Assembly: GCA_023375675.1 (NCBI GenBank)
Contig: JALQBC010000043.1
Span: 124,001-188,000, forward strand
Length of the DNA stretch: 64,000 bases
Source of the DNA: Cytospora piceicola
Lineage: Eukaryota; Ascomycota; Sordariomycetes; Diaporthales; Cytosporaceae
Direction of reading: 5' to 3'
Below the pieces are notes generated by a model that saw only the letters and a program-made list of their open reading frames with translations, did not search any database and was not told where the DNA came from. Position numbers and translations under genes: made by a program. This document shows, in pieces, positions 35,941 to 47,952 of the stretch. Each line of letters starts with the position of its first letter. Position 1 is the first letter of the stretch.

Positions 35941-38600
35941 TTTTAATTTTTAATTAAAAAATACGTTCGGTATTCGTATATATATATATTCCTTTAATTA
36001 AGGCGTAGGTCTGTTATAAGCTTATAAACTCGGTAAAGAGTATATTAACGGAAATATTAAACGAACTACGTTTTAAATACTTAGTTTAAAGACGTTTACG
36101 CTTTTTCTTAATATAAAGATCGGTTATAAAAATATATAACTATTATACTTATTTACGGCTATAGCCTTTTAAGTAAATTAGCTACGGTATATATCTTAAT
36201 CGATTTAGTAATAACCTCTTTCTTTATACGTTTACTATTTTTATTCGGCTTATAAGTATAAGTCGGCGTAAGCTTAAGTTCGATTCTTTTATATATATAT
36301 TACTTTATATAATTAATACTACTATATTTAAAGATTACCGTCTTTTCGTTATTTTAACAGACCTTATAAACCGCGAGCTTATATTTAGTTTTTATTATAT
36401 TTTAAAACTTTTTAAACGTAAGAAATATATTTTTTTTACTTTTTAACGGAAGTACCTTTATATAAAATATCTTTAAAAACTTATTTTTAATTACTAACAG
36501 CTAAAATAAGCCGTTTAGTTTACGTAAGAAATTAAACAGATCTTAATTAATACGTTAAAATAAACGTAGTAAACGGTTTTTAAAAATTTATCTTAATATT
36601 ATATACGAGGTATATACTATTACGTAATACTTATACTTTACGCGTTATATACTATTAATCTTTATTCCTTATATAGCTTAAACTATTATCTTTAAAGCTT
36701 TTAACTTTAAATACCTTAATTATAGGTATTAAAAATGTTTTAAATCTTTTCTAGTTAATAAAGGCTATATATTTTTTTTTAAATTACTATAAGTATTATA
36801 TATATAATAATACTAACGTCGTTTATCGGAATTATTATTTAGTTACTTATATAAGTAAAAAGAGGCTTATATTTAAAGAAAACTAAGTTATAGTAGCGTA
36901 CTAACTACTTAACTACTACGTTTTTATCGAATACTTTATACCGAAAGGTATAGTTTAGTTTTATATACTATATATTAACCTACTTTAAATAAGCTTTCGA
37001 AATAATATTAATATAAAAGCCTTTTATATATACGACGTTTTTAAAGACTAGGTTTTTTATATTAAATTTTTAAGCTTTATTAAGAACGTTTTTAATTACT
37101 TAAGTCCTTTTAATAGTAATCGGAAAGGTAATAGTATTAGCTTTTACTATATCTTTAAGCTCGGCTTTTTAAACTAAGTTAAAAGTAAGTAAGCTTATAG
37201 TATTAACTAAGTAAAAAGCTTTATAATTATCGATTAAAGTACTATATAAAAGCTAGTAAGGAAAGGCGTAGATAGTTAAGTAGATACCTTACTTAATAAA
37301 AGTAAGGTATTTTTAGAAAAAGGTATTAATTTCTTTAAAATATATAAACTAATTTTACTTAGTTTTACTTTTATCTTTAATTTACTTTTTATTAGAAAGC
37401 TGTTCTTTAAGAGTAAACTAGCTTACTTCTTTAAAACGTTTATATATTTCGCTTGTTTATAAAAGCGTAAGTAAGCTTTTTCTAAGCTTTTAAGTAAGCT
37501 TTAAAAAGCCTTTTGTTACTATTTCGAGCTTAGTATAATTTTTAAGTTATTATAAATACGTTTAACTATACGGATAAAGAACTTTTAGCCTATTATTACG
37601 AAATTCTCTTTAAAATACTTAATTTAAAAGCGTAATAAATATAGTAAGTCTTTTAAAAAAACGGTTAGCTCTTTTATAGCTAAAAGTAACGAACTACGTA
37701 TTAAGCTACTTTAAAGTAAATATAAGGCTACTTAGCTTATTATTTTTAATAAGGTTTTATATAACGTAGTTAGCTTAATTTAAAGTTATATATTCGTTAA
37801 CCGTATTAATAAAGTCTTTAGTAATAAGTACGTTATTTATATCTGTTAAATCGTATATTTAAGTATAGAGAAATATTCGGTATTATTAAACGTATTATTT
37901 AAAAAGGTTTTTCTTTTTTATTTTCGCTATTTTAAATATCGCCCGGTATTCTTTTATAGCGGTTATTCTTACGCTCGAGGGAAAAAGGGCTAGATAATCC
38001 TTTAGTATTCGGATAACTTTTTAAAACGTAATAATACCTTATATAACGATTTTAACTTAAGTAGAAGTAAGTAAACTAACGTTTACTATACGGTTTACTT
38101 AATTTTAAACTATAAGGTAACGGTTTAAAATAATCGAAGTAATTATATTATTCGTATCTTACTACTTTTAAAGCTAATCGAGCTTTAAAACGGCTTTATT
38201 ATAATTAAGTTCTTCCGGCTTAACTAAAGCTATATTATAAATAGCTTAATCGTTTTAGTTTTAATTTTTAAGCTATTTAATATAATTTATTTAAATAACT
38301 ACTCTTTTAAAATTAAGTATACTTTTAAGCGTAAGTTATATAAAGATATTAATTAGAAAGTTTAACTAATTAAGCTTTTCGGGATCGACTTATTTTTAAA
38401 TATTATAGAGTATATAGTAGAATTTAAGCTAAAAAAACTAGGTTAAGTAGCTTTTACGGTTATATAAAAGTATCGAGCTTATAGGAATAGATTTTAAGTT
38501 GTTAAAAGATATAATTAAAGTAATTATTTTATAAGAAAAAAGCGTTTAAACGACGAAAGAAAAATACTCGATAAATCTTTATTAAAAAGGTTTAAAGAGC

Positions 38601-38612
38601 TAGGCTTATAAC
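38601..38612 (-). other. Primer-binding site
   Basis: Directly abutting the upstream LTR, the minus strand reads GTTATAAGCC. Apart from one G-to-A it matches GTTATGAGCC, the complement of the anticodon loop of initiator tRNA-Met (GGCTCATAAC). Drosophila copia and yeast Ty5 prime from this half-tRNA. Confidence 0.6.
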
Positions 38613-38762
38613 TAAAATAATCTAAAGCAGAGTATATCGAATAAAGTAACTTAACTGCTATTGTATACTATTTATAATAGGCGTAAGAAGCTCCCTTATA
38701 TAGACTATATTAGTAGCGAGCTCTATAATAGAGTAGGCCCAGATATGCCTAGATACGTGACA
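38613..38762 (-). repeat. Right LTR (5' LTR of the element)
   Basis: 150 bp, ending on the plus strand in GTGACA. Fourteen of the 15 differences from the left copy fall in its first half on the plus strand. Confidence 0.93.
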
Positions 38763-40269
38763 GAATATAACGAACCCCTGACTATGTACTTAGGTAGGTA
38801 CTTGAATTACAACTTGGAACCTTAACCGCACAGAAAGAACTCAGAGATGAGGTCGCATCCGAACAAGGTTCTAGTCACAGCTAATGGCTTCTGGATATGT
38901 ATAAATTCCAGTCCTTAGTTTATATCGATGCCAGCATCGCGTCATATTGCATGACTTATTGCTTAAAATCTTCCACTACAACTCAAACACATACCGGTAT
39001 ATAATTATATGCTTGCCAAGTATGAAGGTTGATGTGTATATAATTAATTTTTAATGTCGTTGTTCTCGACGTTTGAACCAACATTATCTATTCGCTTGAA
39101 GCTCTGCAACTTGTGCCTCAAAACCAGCTAACGGAAACAATTGCAACTCTTCCAGATCGCAACACAACCCGACTCAATGTTGGAGGCCCCGGCCTTGGTC
39201 TCCAGGCCTCCTCAATGCTATCGGGTGTCCTACAACCCCAGCCTATCACACACCGTAGCTAATTAAACACATTCTAATTCTTCTTCTTCTAACTCTGCAT
39301 TGATCTAAATCGTCTGTTCGAAGCGGGGTCTCCGGCCGAAAATGGGCCACTCCTGAGACAAGACTAATACTCCCAGCCAGACTTTTGGTTGCCAAATGAA
39401 CAGCGGCCACTTGGGCACTGTGTCACATCCTTATAAGTGCAGATCACAACTCCAAACCAACTGTTGGTGAAGGCTGCACCGCGGCTTTGTCTCTTTGAGA
39501 ATAGAAACATACCGTCCACATTTGCAGGAGAAAAGTGATAGGACCTTGGCAGAAAATAGAGGGTATACATGGACCTCAAGGCTCAGGCTAAGGCTACTTT
39601 GGTTGCTTGTTACCATACACCATAATTAGATTCGATCAAAGTGGCTTGATCATCAGTTTACCACAATAGATGTTGGGACGCTCAAATGTGTATCAAAGCT
39701 GGATCCTGGCTCCACCGAGCATTACCGGAGCGACTTCACAGCTTATATTTAATCTTAGGTGCCTGCGTTAGCGCCAACATCCCCAGCTTTCTCTACAATT
39801 CTCGCCTTTCTGGTCAACGGTTTCGAGCAGTCTGTGTTGCACTTATCCTTCCTAAACAACCTGCGGTGCAATTCCACCGTACTTTTCAATGCATGAAAGT
39901 TCAGCTCTGATCCGAAAAATCATTATACCAAATTGGCCGTGGTGTGTGGCCAGTGGATACCTAGGTACAGTTCTGCACTTACGGATCAGAATCCTATAAA
40001 GGGGAGAGGCTCTGGTAGTAGCCAGCGAATAACGATCGAGCTCCCAACCCAAACTGGAGGTCAGTCGTGCCCTGCGATACCATATGCATATATTCACGTC
40101 TCGGCAGCGAGAAGACCACAGCTATCAGGATTTACTTGGGGATGAGGACGATCAAGTCACCATCCTCATCCTAGCCTGGGTTCATGTTCTCTCCGCGAGA
40201 TGGACAGAACTCATTCCAGGCGCCAACAACATGCAGTATACCGGTGCCAGAACATAGTCATCTAAACAT
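38763..40269. other. Intergenic
   Basis: Base composition returns to normal within a few tens of bases of the element. A TACCTAGGTA palindrome sits at 39958-39967. A minus-strand frame ending at 39367 ('TNSWFGVVICTYKDVTQC...') might be an exon of a small Cys-containing protein but could not be connected to a start. Confidence 0.4.
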
Positions 40270-41610
40270 TTGCCTTCAATCATCACTGTTCCTATCGAGG
40301 CTATGAGCGGAGAGGCCGCGCGCTGGTGGCAAGCAGTCCTGGGTTCAGGCCAGGGCTGGCTAGCTACTGTCGACACTGACGGCAGGACACTGTGCTCTCC
40401 TTGGTCTATTACACAGTCTTCAAGAACAACACTGACACCTCTCTTCTTGGGGCAGTCTCCTGCGCCGGCCGCTGCACCTGATTCTGCCACCGCTTTACAC
40501 TACCTTTCAGAATACGTTGCTATGTATGGTGTTGACGACCAAAGTCGGGCAGCACTATCCACCGTCTTATATCTGCCATTTGCCACTCGCTTCAGCAGCA
40601 GGATTACATTGCCGGCTCCATCTGTGACCACCCGCTTGCCTCGGTCACAACAAGGCAAAGGTTTGCCGCCTTTGTCTCTGGCACAGGTAGACAAGCTCCT
40701 GGCACTGAGCTGTAATACCCGAGGCATAGAAGCCCTGCTCCTAAGCTGCTTTTTCGACCCCTCAGTGCCCTGCAATCTTGTCAGCCCCTTCCTACAGGGG
40801 ACATTTGCAGCCTTGGACAAGATCTCCCATGATCCGCCCCTACTGATTCACACCCTGTTACGAAGGTCACAGAGAGTCGGGTTTCTCTGGGTAGGCGCAG
40901 CGGTTCTCGGAGAACACATCTCTTTGCTCGACAGGGCAAGATATGGGTCTTTGGAGGTCGATTTACTATCGGCTGTATGGACAGGCACTCTCCAGACATT
41001 CATGCAACTGCCGGTGTCCGCCATCCAGTCCGGGCGCATTCGGCGAGAGGATGAGTGCCGGCTTGTCTACCTTGCATCGAAGGATTACCAGCAAAATATC
41101 CCCTTCACACCCTGGAAACCTTTCGGAACAGTTGAGCTCAAAGATTCTGAGCTCGATGTCCAGATCCACGGAGGTTGTCTGGGCCACGGGCTCAGGTATA
41201 CAGGATGGGCCTGGGATTGCTGGTAAGATGGTCGAGCCCTCAGCGTCGTGCAACAGCCTCCAGCATTGGTTGATGCTGACCAACAGCCAGTCTCAGGGCC
41301 ATATTCAAGCGTGGAGGTCCCCTATGATATGCTGGACCTGGAACACAATTCTGCTTCCGGCACGGCTACACTGAATACCTTCATGTGGCTTCGTAGGGCA
41401 GGCTTTGCAGCTTCAGAGCAACATATTCGACGGCATGAGTGGCTCTGTGAGGTTCTTGATGATGAGGAAGAGGAGGCTTATGAATCTTGGCCCGAAGACG
41501 ATGATGATAGCGCCTGTGTCTTGAAGAAGCGGCCCAAGTCCGCCGCTCCCAGCCCAAAGCTTGGCGGATGGCTTGCCTCCTCACAGGGTAGAAGGGAAGG
41601 CTCTGTATGA
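40270..41610 (+). CDS. Fungal orphan-family protein with WW(R/Q)AVL start
   Basis: Exon 1 opens at 40270 (or the second ATG at 40303, 'MSGEAARWWQAVLGSGQGW'). The C-terminal exon ends at 41610. Two intron models fit: 41196-41243 (GTATAC..CTCAG, 48 nt) or 41223-41309 (GTAAGA..CAAG, 87 nt, with a GCTGACC branch). The second keeps 'GHGLRYTGWAWDC', which I believe is conserved in relatives. The last part has 'FMWLRRAGFAASEQHIRRHEWL', an acidic DDEEEE stretch and 'GGWL'. I recognise the pattern from uncharacterised Sordariomycete proteins; no biochemical function is known to me. No signal peptide. It lies 1.5 kb from the retrotransposon. Confidence 0.7.
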
Positions 41611-42620
41611 TCTAGCAAGAGCTCAAGGAAATGCCGTAAGGAGTCAATATTAATTGTTCTTGCCTGCCTCGCCTGAAGTTTGCGTCAGGTGGCCTGTTAT
41701 TTCCAAGCGTTTTGTGTCTTTGACTGAACTTTTAATGCAAACTTGGCACCGGGTATCGTATTTCACATAGGGTACCCACATGAGCGGATTGACGAAGCAC
41801 GAGTGGTTTGTTCCAGTCTACTAAAGGGTTGCAGTAAATAAGAACTATGCGTGTGATCCTGCCTACGTTTGCTGTATACCTCACTACCCAGGTGTGCGCC
41901 GCACTGGTCAGCTGCCCGCATGTGTGGATTCATAGATGGCTTGAGGAAGGAGGTCTGAATTTATATCTGCAGCCAAATTGGCGCGGCAGACGGCTATAGA
42001 CTCAACGAATAGTCTTACATGGCACATTTAGGTACCTACTTAAGTACTCAAAGGGCTCAGAATTGACTCTACTTAAGTTGTTACAAGGCTCGGGATTGGT
42101 GCTGAATATCATAGCCCGTTTGTCACTAAATATATTGCTCAGTTCAACTTTTAACGGTCGGACGGTCTGGGAACGCTTAGTGCTCTTCAAGAAACATGGG
42201 TACTTCTTTAGTCGTTCACTACTGTTTTCAGGTGCATTATAGCGCGAAGTATAGGAGACCATTTTATCTTCAACCTCGCGCTCGGGCTTTCTTAACATCT
42301 ATGCCCATCGCTCGTGCTCCACCAACGGCGAGTAAACTTTGAAAAGGAGCTACAACAATTTCTAATTTCTTTCATTTTCTTTGCATCATGCTGTCATGTC
42401 TCCATGTTTCTGTCATCTGATGATTTACCACCGTCTGCGAGATCATCCCCCGACGAGTGCTTCCCAAACCTTTCGCCCACCTCAGTTGAACCACTCTTCA
42501 CAACTCGCCATCTATCATATCAATAAAATCACCACCATATCAAAACTTCTTCCCATACCGACTTCACAAGACTGTCTGCGTTACAATTCATCTCTCCACT
42601 CACATTGTTTCTGATCAGCC
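41611..42620. other. Intergenic
   Basis: 3' flank of the orphan gene and leader of the next candidate gene. A pyrimidine-rich stretch with TTCTTTCATTTTCTTTG near 42367 resembles a fungal core promoter. Confidence 0.4.
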
Positions 42621-43317
42621 ATGGCGATCGAGGAGAAACAACAGTTTCCACCGGAGCCAACGCAGCCATCTCAGCCACTGCAGCGAGACTTCGAGGCTCC
42701 CCAGAGAGTAAGCCACGGGCAATTGTACCAGCAAGATGACAAATCACAAGCCGGAGAGAGGCAAAAGCGTCCGTACGGGGAAGATGGGAGTCTCGCAATA
42801 CAGAACCGCCAGCTGCCACCCTTCCCCTGCCTGCACTCAGCCCCCGTGGTCGCTCCACCACTCAGTTTCGAGATCGCCGTCGAACGGCAACGTCTCAGAA
42901 ACAATGAGAAATATTCTGGGCTTCGGAACAACAGTTCCGGAATATGAGACTTTCACGCGACCACCGCCGAGGCAGCAATACTCGCCCCCGCCCACTTATT
43001 CTGTTCTTCGCGGACGTGAAGATGCCGGTTATCGATCCCCAGTACCCTCTACCGTACGTGAGTCGGGAAGAGGGGGCAGTCCTCGCGTGAACGCTCCTTA
43101 TCCCTTTCAACGATCACGAGTGGACAAGACAAGCACAAGAGCCAGGGAGGCGAAGCGGACGAGGGTCACGGTGATGCCCAACGGCTCTCCCGTCGTCGCC
43201 CCAACCCGTAATATTTTCCCCGTTCTGCCCCGATCCATCGCCAGGCCTCACCCGAGCGGCACGACATTGCGCAGGCGCGCGGCCACGGGGCGAACGAGGA
43301 ATTGCCGTCGGCCTTAA
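42621..43317 (+). CDS. Possible small basic proline-rich protein
   Basis: ATG at 42621 in good context (CAGCCATGGC) opens 29 codons to a GTAAGC donor at 42708. The best acceptor is 42840, after a long pyrimidine run (CCCTTCCCCTGCCTGCACTCAG). Joining there gives about 187 aa in the frame that contains 'VPEYETFTRPPPRQQYSPPP' and a basic C-terminus, ending at 43317. The product is disordered, rich in Pro, Arg and Ser, with no recognised domain. The start and pyrimidine tract are real-looking; the rest is weak. The region may instead be noncoding. Confidence 0.35.
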
Positions 43318-44099
43318 ACATATTGTAGCTGACAACATGGAAGAGCACATATTATGGTTGCTTGAGGACGTGGCGGAAGCTGGAGATGCGGGAGTCGACG
43401 TGTGCCAGGATGAGTCGAGTGGGTTATTCTTGGTATGATCATTCTCTGTTGCCTCATGAGTATGCTCCAGATGGAAGCTACATGTACGTGTTTGTCTGTT
43501 TAGGTATGATACCAATGGTGGGCTGCTGGTGGCTGGGGTCTTGGTTTTCAATGTTTGTTTTCAGCTTCGCTTTTCTTGTCTTGCGGTGAAAGAGATCAGT
43601 CATAGGACCACATTATGAGAAGCTGGCATCAAAAGCATTGAGGATAGGGATATATCATGTATAGGAAATCCTACAGAACATTTCAAAGATTCCCGTTGGC
43701 GGATCGAAGATGTTCAGACTCGATCATTCGCAGGTGCACCGGATTCAATAGCTTGTAGGGCTTGCGTCCAATCCACGTTAAGGTATACCATCTCATTCTA
43801 TACGAGATATACAGGCGTGAACATACATGTGTTGCTGTTTTGTTTCTTCTTTCATAAAGTTGCCTAAAAGACTTTATTGTCCATATACTTGACTTATGAG
43901 ACTGCGAATGTCGTCTAAGTCATGTTAGGATTCTGTGCGACCTGAGGCGAAGCGCACTAACAGTGGGTCACTTTCTCCTCCCACCACAGACATATCAATC
44001 AACGTTCGCTGCCGGGACCGCTTCCTCGTGCGTCCAATAAGATAACGACAGGAGCACAAGACCACCCACGTACTTGATCACTTTGTACTGTGAGGCACA
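43318..44099. other. Promoter region of the FAD oxidoreductase
   Basis: No gene or repeat recognised. Confidence 0.45.
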
Positions 44100-45590
44100 A
44101 TGGACGAACGCGCCCGAGTCCCCGTAACGCTCCCTCGAGACAGCCCGACTCAGAGCTACTGGCAGGATCCTCCAGATGAGATTGCGGACGTGAAAACCAC
44201 CGAGGAGCTGCCCGAGCGGGCAGATGTCGTTATCATCGGCAGCGGCATCAGCGGTGCTGCCACCGCGTGGAACCTTTTACAGGACAGCAACTCCTCGCCC
44301 CCGAGCATCGTGATGCTTGAGGCGCGACAGGCATGTTCCGGTGCCACTGGACGTAACGGCAAGTCTCCTGTCTCACTTCATTTGAGGTCCTCCAAGGCTG
44401 ACGGCGCCTGTTATAAAGGCGGTCATACAAAAGCAGCTTCGTACCGGTCCTTCCTCGACAATGCCGCGACCCTGGGCACGGCAGCCGCCGTGAAGATCGC
44501 CCGGCTCGAGCTCGCCAATATCAACGCCATGCACGAGTTTGCAAAGGAGCATTCGATCCCATGCGACTCGAACCCTTGCGCGACCGTTGACATTATCTAC
44601 GACGAGGCCCATTGGCGGGAAGCCCACAAGGCCGTGGAGGCGATGCGTGAGGCACTCGGCCCAGGTGACCCCGCCGCCGAGTACAGCTTCCACGACAAGG
44701 AGGAAGTCAAGACGGAGTTCTTCTGTGCTGGGACCAATCCGGAGCCTGTTGGCGCTGTGAAGTATGCAGCGGGAAGCATCTCGGGGTACAGACTGGGGGT
44801 GGGGGTGCTGAAGATGGCCCTCCGGAAGGGCCTCAACCTGCAGACAAACACGCCTGCCACGAGTTTAGCAAAGATCGACGACGGGGGTGAGGGGTGGGAG
44901 GTCCACACGCCGCGTGGACGCATCGTGGCCGATAAGGTGGTCCTCGCTACCAACGGCTACACTGCCCACCTGTGGAAGGCCTTCCAGGGTGTCATCGTCC
45001 CCCTTCGAGGCCAGGTCACTGCACACAGGCCCGGGAACAAGATGCCCGGCAGGGGTCTCCCAGCGACGTACTCGTTTATCTACGACAACGGTTACGAGTA
45101 CATGATCCCGCGGCCTGTTGGTGCCAAGGACGCATGTGACATTGTCATCGGTGGCGGGCTGGTGAAGGCGCCCCGCGAGGGGCTGCATGAGTACGGCACG
45201 ACGGACGACACGACACTGAATGATGCCATCAGCACTTATTTATTCGACACCACACCTCGCTACTTTGGCGAGAACTGGGGCCGCGATCACCCTGACGGCA
45301 GGATCAGGAAGGAATGGACTGGTATAATGGGGTACAGCCCAGACGGCTTCCCGCTCGTGGGCGAAGTGCCTGGGCAGAAGGGCCTGTGGGCGAGCTGTAG
45401 CTTCCAGGGACACGGGATGGTTCTCTGCTGGATGTCTGCAAAGGCGCTGGTCCAGATGATACAAGGGGAGGAGGAGGGTCTTGATGAGTGGTTCCCCGGT
45501 GTGTTCAGGATCACCGAGCAAAGGATGCAGAAGAAATTCCACGGCCGGCTGCACACCTCTGCCGCTGTGGAGAACCATCAAGAGAGCTGA
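44100..45590 (+). CDS. FAD-dependent oxidoreductase (DAO family)
   Basis: Exons 44100-44358 and 44419-45590. The 60-nt intron between them begins GCAAGT, has GGCTGACGG as branch and ends AAAG: a GC-AG intron. Its length is a multiple of three and it lacks stops, so the unspliced frame also stays open (496 aa, spliced 476 aa). Splicing restores the family block 'SGATGRNGGHTKAASY'. The N-terminus has the FAD-binding 'VVIIGSGISGAATAWNLL' (GxGxxG, residues ~43-60), and the C-terminus has 'WTGIMGYSPDGFPLVGEVPG' and 'SFQGHGMVLCW', usual for DadA-type amine or amino-acid oxidases. The substrate is unknown. No signal peptide or clear peroxisomal tripeptide was seen. Confidence 0.9.
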   Translation: MDERARVPVTLPRDSPTQSYWQDPPDEIADVKTTEELPERADVVIIGSGISGAATAWNLLQDSNSSPPSIVMLEARQACSGATGRNGKSPVSLHLRSSKADGACYKGGHTKAASYRSFLDNAATLGTAAAVKIARLELANINAMHEFAKEHSIPCDSNPCATVDIIYDEAHWREAHKAVEAMREALGPGDPAAEYSFHDKEEVKTEFFCAGTNPEPVGAVKYAAGSISGYRLGVGVLKMALRKGLNLQTNTPATSLAKIDDGGEGWEVHTPRGRIVADKVVLATNGYTAHLWKAFQGVIVPLRGQVTAHRPGNKMPGRGLPATYSFIYDNGYEYMIPRPVGAKDACDIVIGGGLVKAPREGLHEYGTTDDTTLNDAISTYLFDTTPRYFGENWGRDHPDGRIRKEWTGIMGYSPDGFPLVGEVPGQKGLWASCSFQGHGMVLCWMSAKALVQMIQGEEEGLDEWFPGVFRITEQRMQKKFHGRLHTSAAVENHQES

Positions 45591-46573
45591 AGTCTGGGTA
45601 TATCTCCGTGGTGACCCTGTTGCGGACCCTGCCACTGCGGTTCACACGCCATTGACCTGCCATGATTGATACCAGAACGGGAAGAACGTGCGGAGTTCAT
45701 ACTTACTATGCTTAGCATGTAACCCCATACTCTGAGTGGGTGTATTAATTCACATGTGGTTAATGGATAAGGCGGCACTTGGGCACATGTACTGCTGCTG
45801 GCTCCTAGCTGGCTATCTAGCCAACAAACCCGAGCCACTTTGCTGCGTCAAGGACAAGGCTTATATCATGCCTATCCCCCCGTCCAGAGGTAAACCGCTG
45901 GGGGAAGCAATCCACTCAATAAACCAGTGTGTACACTACGAGGACAACCAGAAACGTCAGGACCACTGCTGAAGTTTCCGAGATGCTCAGATCTGGGGGG
46001 CCTGGGTTTGCGAGAGTGCGACCAGATTTTCCACATCGAGCCCGCGTTGTAAGGGATGAGGTTGCATCGTCCGAGCCGTCGGGGCAAGGAAGAGAATCCT
46101 TCCCGGAATTCAGATGCAGCCAGCCACTGCGCCATTCTTCGATATATCACACACACCCACACTCCTTCGAATCTTGTGTGTGCCGCCATTGGAAACAAGG
46201 CTGAAGACTTCGAGAGCTGCATGGGCGCTATATCCTTGATCCCCCCCACTCGCCCGGGTACCAGCTTTCCTTGGACGGTCCAGATATATCCTGGCTGCGA
46301 GGGGCAACGTGTGTCGTACGACGGGCATGGCAAGTGGTAATGGTGGACCCCTCGTGTCTGTCAGTTGCCCGAAGTTGAGGTGGGACACTGTGGGAAAAAT
46401 GTACACTACAATCCTTATCATGTCTCATCCCGGGGAGGGGGCGACCGTTGCGGACCCGCAGCGGTCAGACTACATACATACTGTACTAGGGAGGAAGAAG
46501 TCCTCTGCCGGGAGTCGAGGCAGCTCGGCTTATCCCAACCTGGAAAACCCCTCGTGTTGAACCTCCGATGTTC

Positions 46574-46620
46574 TTCCACCCCCTTCCACCCCTTCCACCC
46601 TTTCCACCCATTCCACCCTT
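46574..46620 (+). repeat. TTCCACCC(C) minisatellite
   Basis: Five consecutive 9-10 bp units of TTCCACCCN. Confidence 0.85.
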
Positions 46621-47240
46621 CCTCCTAAGTGCCGTGCTCACAAAAGATGAGCCCACCGGGACCGTACCATGTACATCATGCATGCGCAACAAATGGCAAT
46701 CCGTCACCCGCGGGACCGAAAAGGCAAGGTCCGAGACAAGTATATATCATGCGGCCCAGGTCTAGTTGGATCTAGTTGGAAAAATACCGCCGAGAATGGA
46801 CCCACCTGGATCTTGGCTCTTTTGCGGCTCAGCTGAAGTGGGCGCATCACAGCAAAGAAGCCTCTGCAGTAGCCTGCACCCAAGGCAGCGACCTCGCTCG
46901 CGCTCATTACCCGGAAATGGCACTATTGTCATGGTGGCCACGATCTCTACGAGAGGCCTGCTGCCGTGTCCGGATCGCACAGGCGGAGAATGGCTTCTTG
47001 TGCCTCTGTGCCACTGTTCCTCTGTGTCTATGTGCTCTGTGCCTCTGTTGCCCAAACAACCTTGGAAAGCCAAGCTTCACAACGGGCTGGCGGGGTGGCC
47101 CCGTATAACTCTAAAAAGCGACCGGCCCGCCGGAAACAAACAGTCCCGGGGGGGAGGGAGACCCCTGTTTGTTTGGATCCATCCCACTGGGAGAGCTGTG
47201 GGACTGACCGGCAGCTTGGGAGGGGGCCCCTGTCGCTTTT

Positions 47241-47261
47241 GCTGCTGCTGCTGCTGCTGCT
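47241..47261 (+). repeat. (GCT)7 tract
   Basis: Seven uninterrupted GCT units outside any supported gene. Confidence 0.85.
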
Positions 47262-47900
47262 ACATACTGGCACTGCTGCTGCCACTCCCTGCGTCTGTCA
47301 TCTCATCTGTGGGTGGGTCGTCACTCCACCCTCTCCAACCGTCCTGGCGGTGTCTGGACCAGAGAAACAAGCCGAGGATTAACCCTTGGGCTCAATGATG
47401 AGGTTCCATCGGGTCTGTGTCGATTCACACGTCGTCGCAAGTGTCCAGACGCGGTAGTCCCATCTTCAACCCTACGCTCGGAACGGCGCCGGAGCGGCTG
47501 AAGACTCAGAGCAACGACAAGATGGCTGGGCTGACTGACCACTTCTTACTACGCCTTTTTCATTTCACAAGATCAAGCCAGGGCACTTGCTCGGAGGCAA
47601 CTCGGCTCACTGCATGTCAGGTTTCAACAAGGCTCTGCCACTTGCCTCGGGCACTTGTCAACTCGTGTCTCGTCTGTCCTGTCCAAGATGACAGCTCATT
47701 CGACCGCTTATAATCACGTTTTACGTGAGAAAATGGCCTGCGGTTGAGACTTTCAAAGAGAGGAGAAGACGCTAGAGTCTTTTACGAGACTGTCATCAGC
47801 GGATATACCCACCCACTCAGTCCTTCCATACCACATATACCTACATACATAGTAACCCCTGGCCGGCTCCAACTTGGCACACTCTCGGAAAACCCACAGT

Positions 47901-47952
47901 ACATACATACATACACATACATACATACACACATCCATACATATACGTACAT
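47901..47952 (+). repeat. CATA-rich microsatellite
   Basis: Imperfect ACAT/CATA units with CACA interruptions. Confidence 0.8.

Larger units (their letters stand above)
32197..38762 (-). mobile_element. RIP-degraded Ty1/copia LTR retrotransposon
   Basis: A 6,566-bp element bounded by two 150-bp direct LTRs and flanked by AAATA (32192-32196) and GAATA (38763-38767), a probable 5-bp target duplication with one G-to-A change. On the minus strand the order is LTR, primer site, an unrecognised gag-to-integrase stretch, integrase C-terminus (35.7-35.9 kb), reverse transcriptase start (about 34.8-35.0 kb) and YxDD region (34.4 kb), a short purine run AAAGGG at about 32350-32356, LTR. Integrase before reverse transcriptase is the Ty1/copia order. 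After 32475 no frame in the element stays open for 60 codons. CA and TG dinucleotides are nearly absent while CG remains, the mark of repeat-induced point mutation. It is immobile by itself. Confidence 0.93.

Noticed and set aside
38400..38612. Plus-strand reading of the retrotransposon end as a coding C-terminus
   Set aside because: A short open stretch looked coding on plus, but integrase and YxDD remnants and the primer site all place the element on minus.
39364..39616. Possible small Cys-containing secreted protein on minus
   Set aside because: The only connecting intron would be about 39 or 50 nt with a poor frame join, and no signal peptide could be tied to it.
46766..47398. Three overlapping plus-strand frames near 47 kb
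   Set aside because: All are open by low stop-codon density in GC-rich repetitive DNA and cross a GCT tract; no conserved protein visible.
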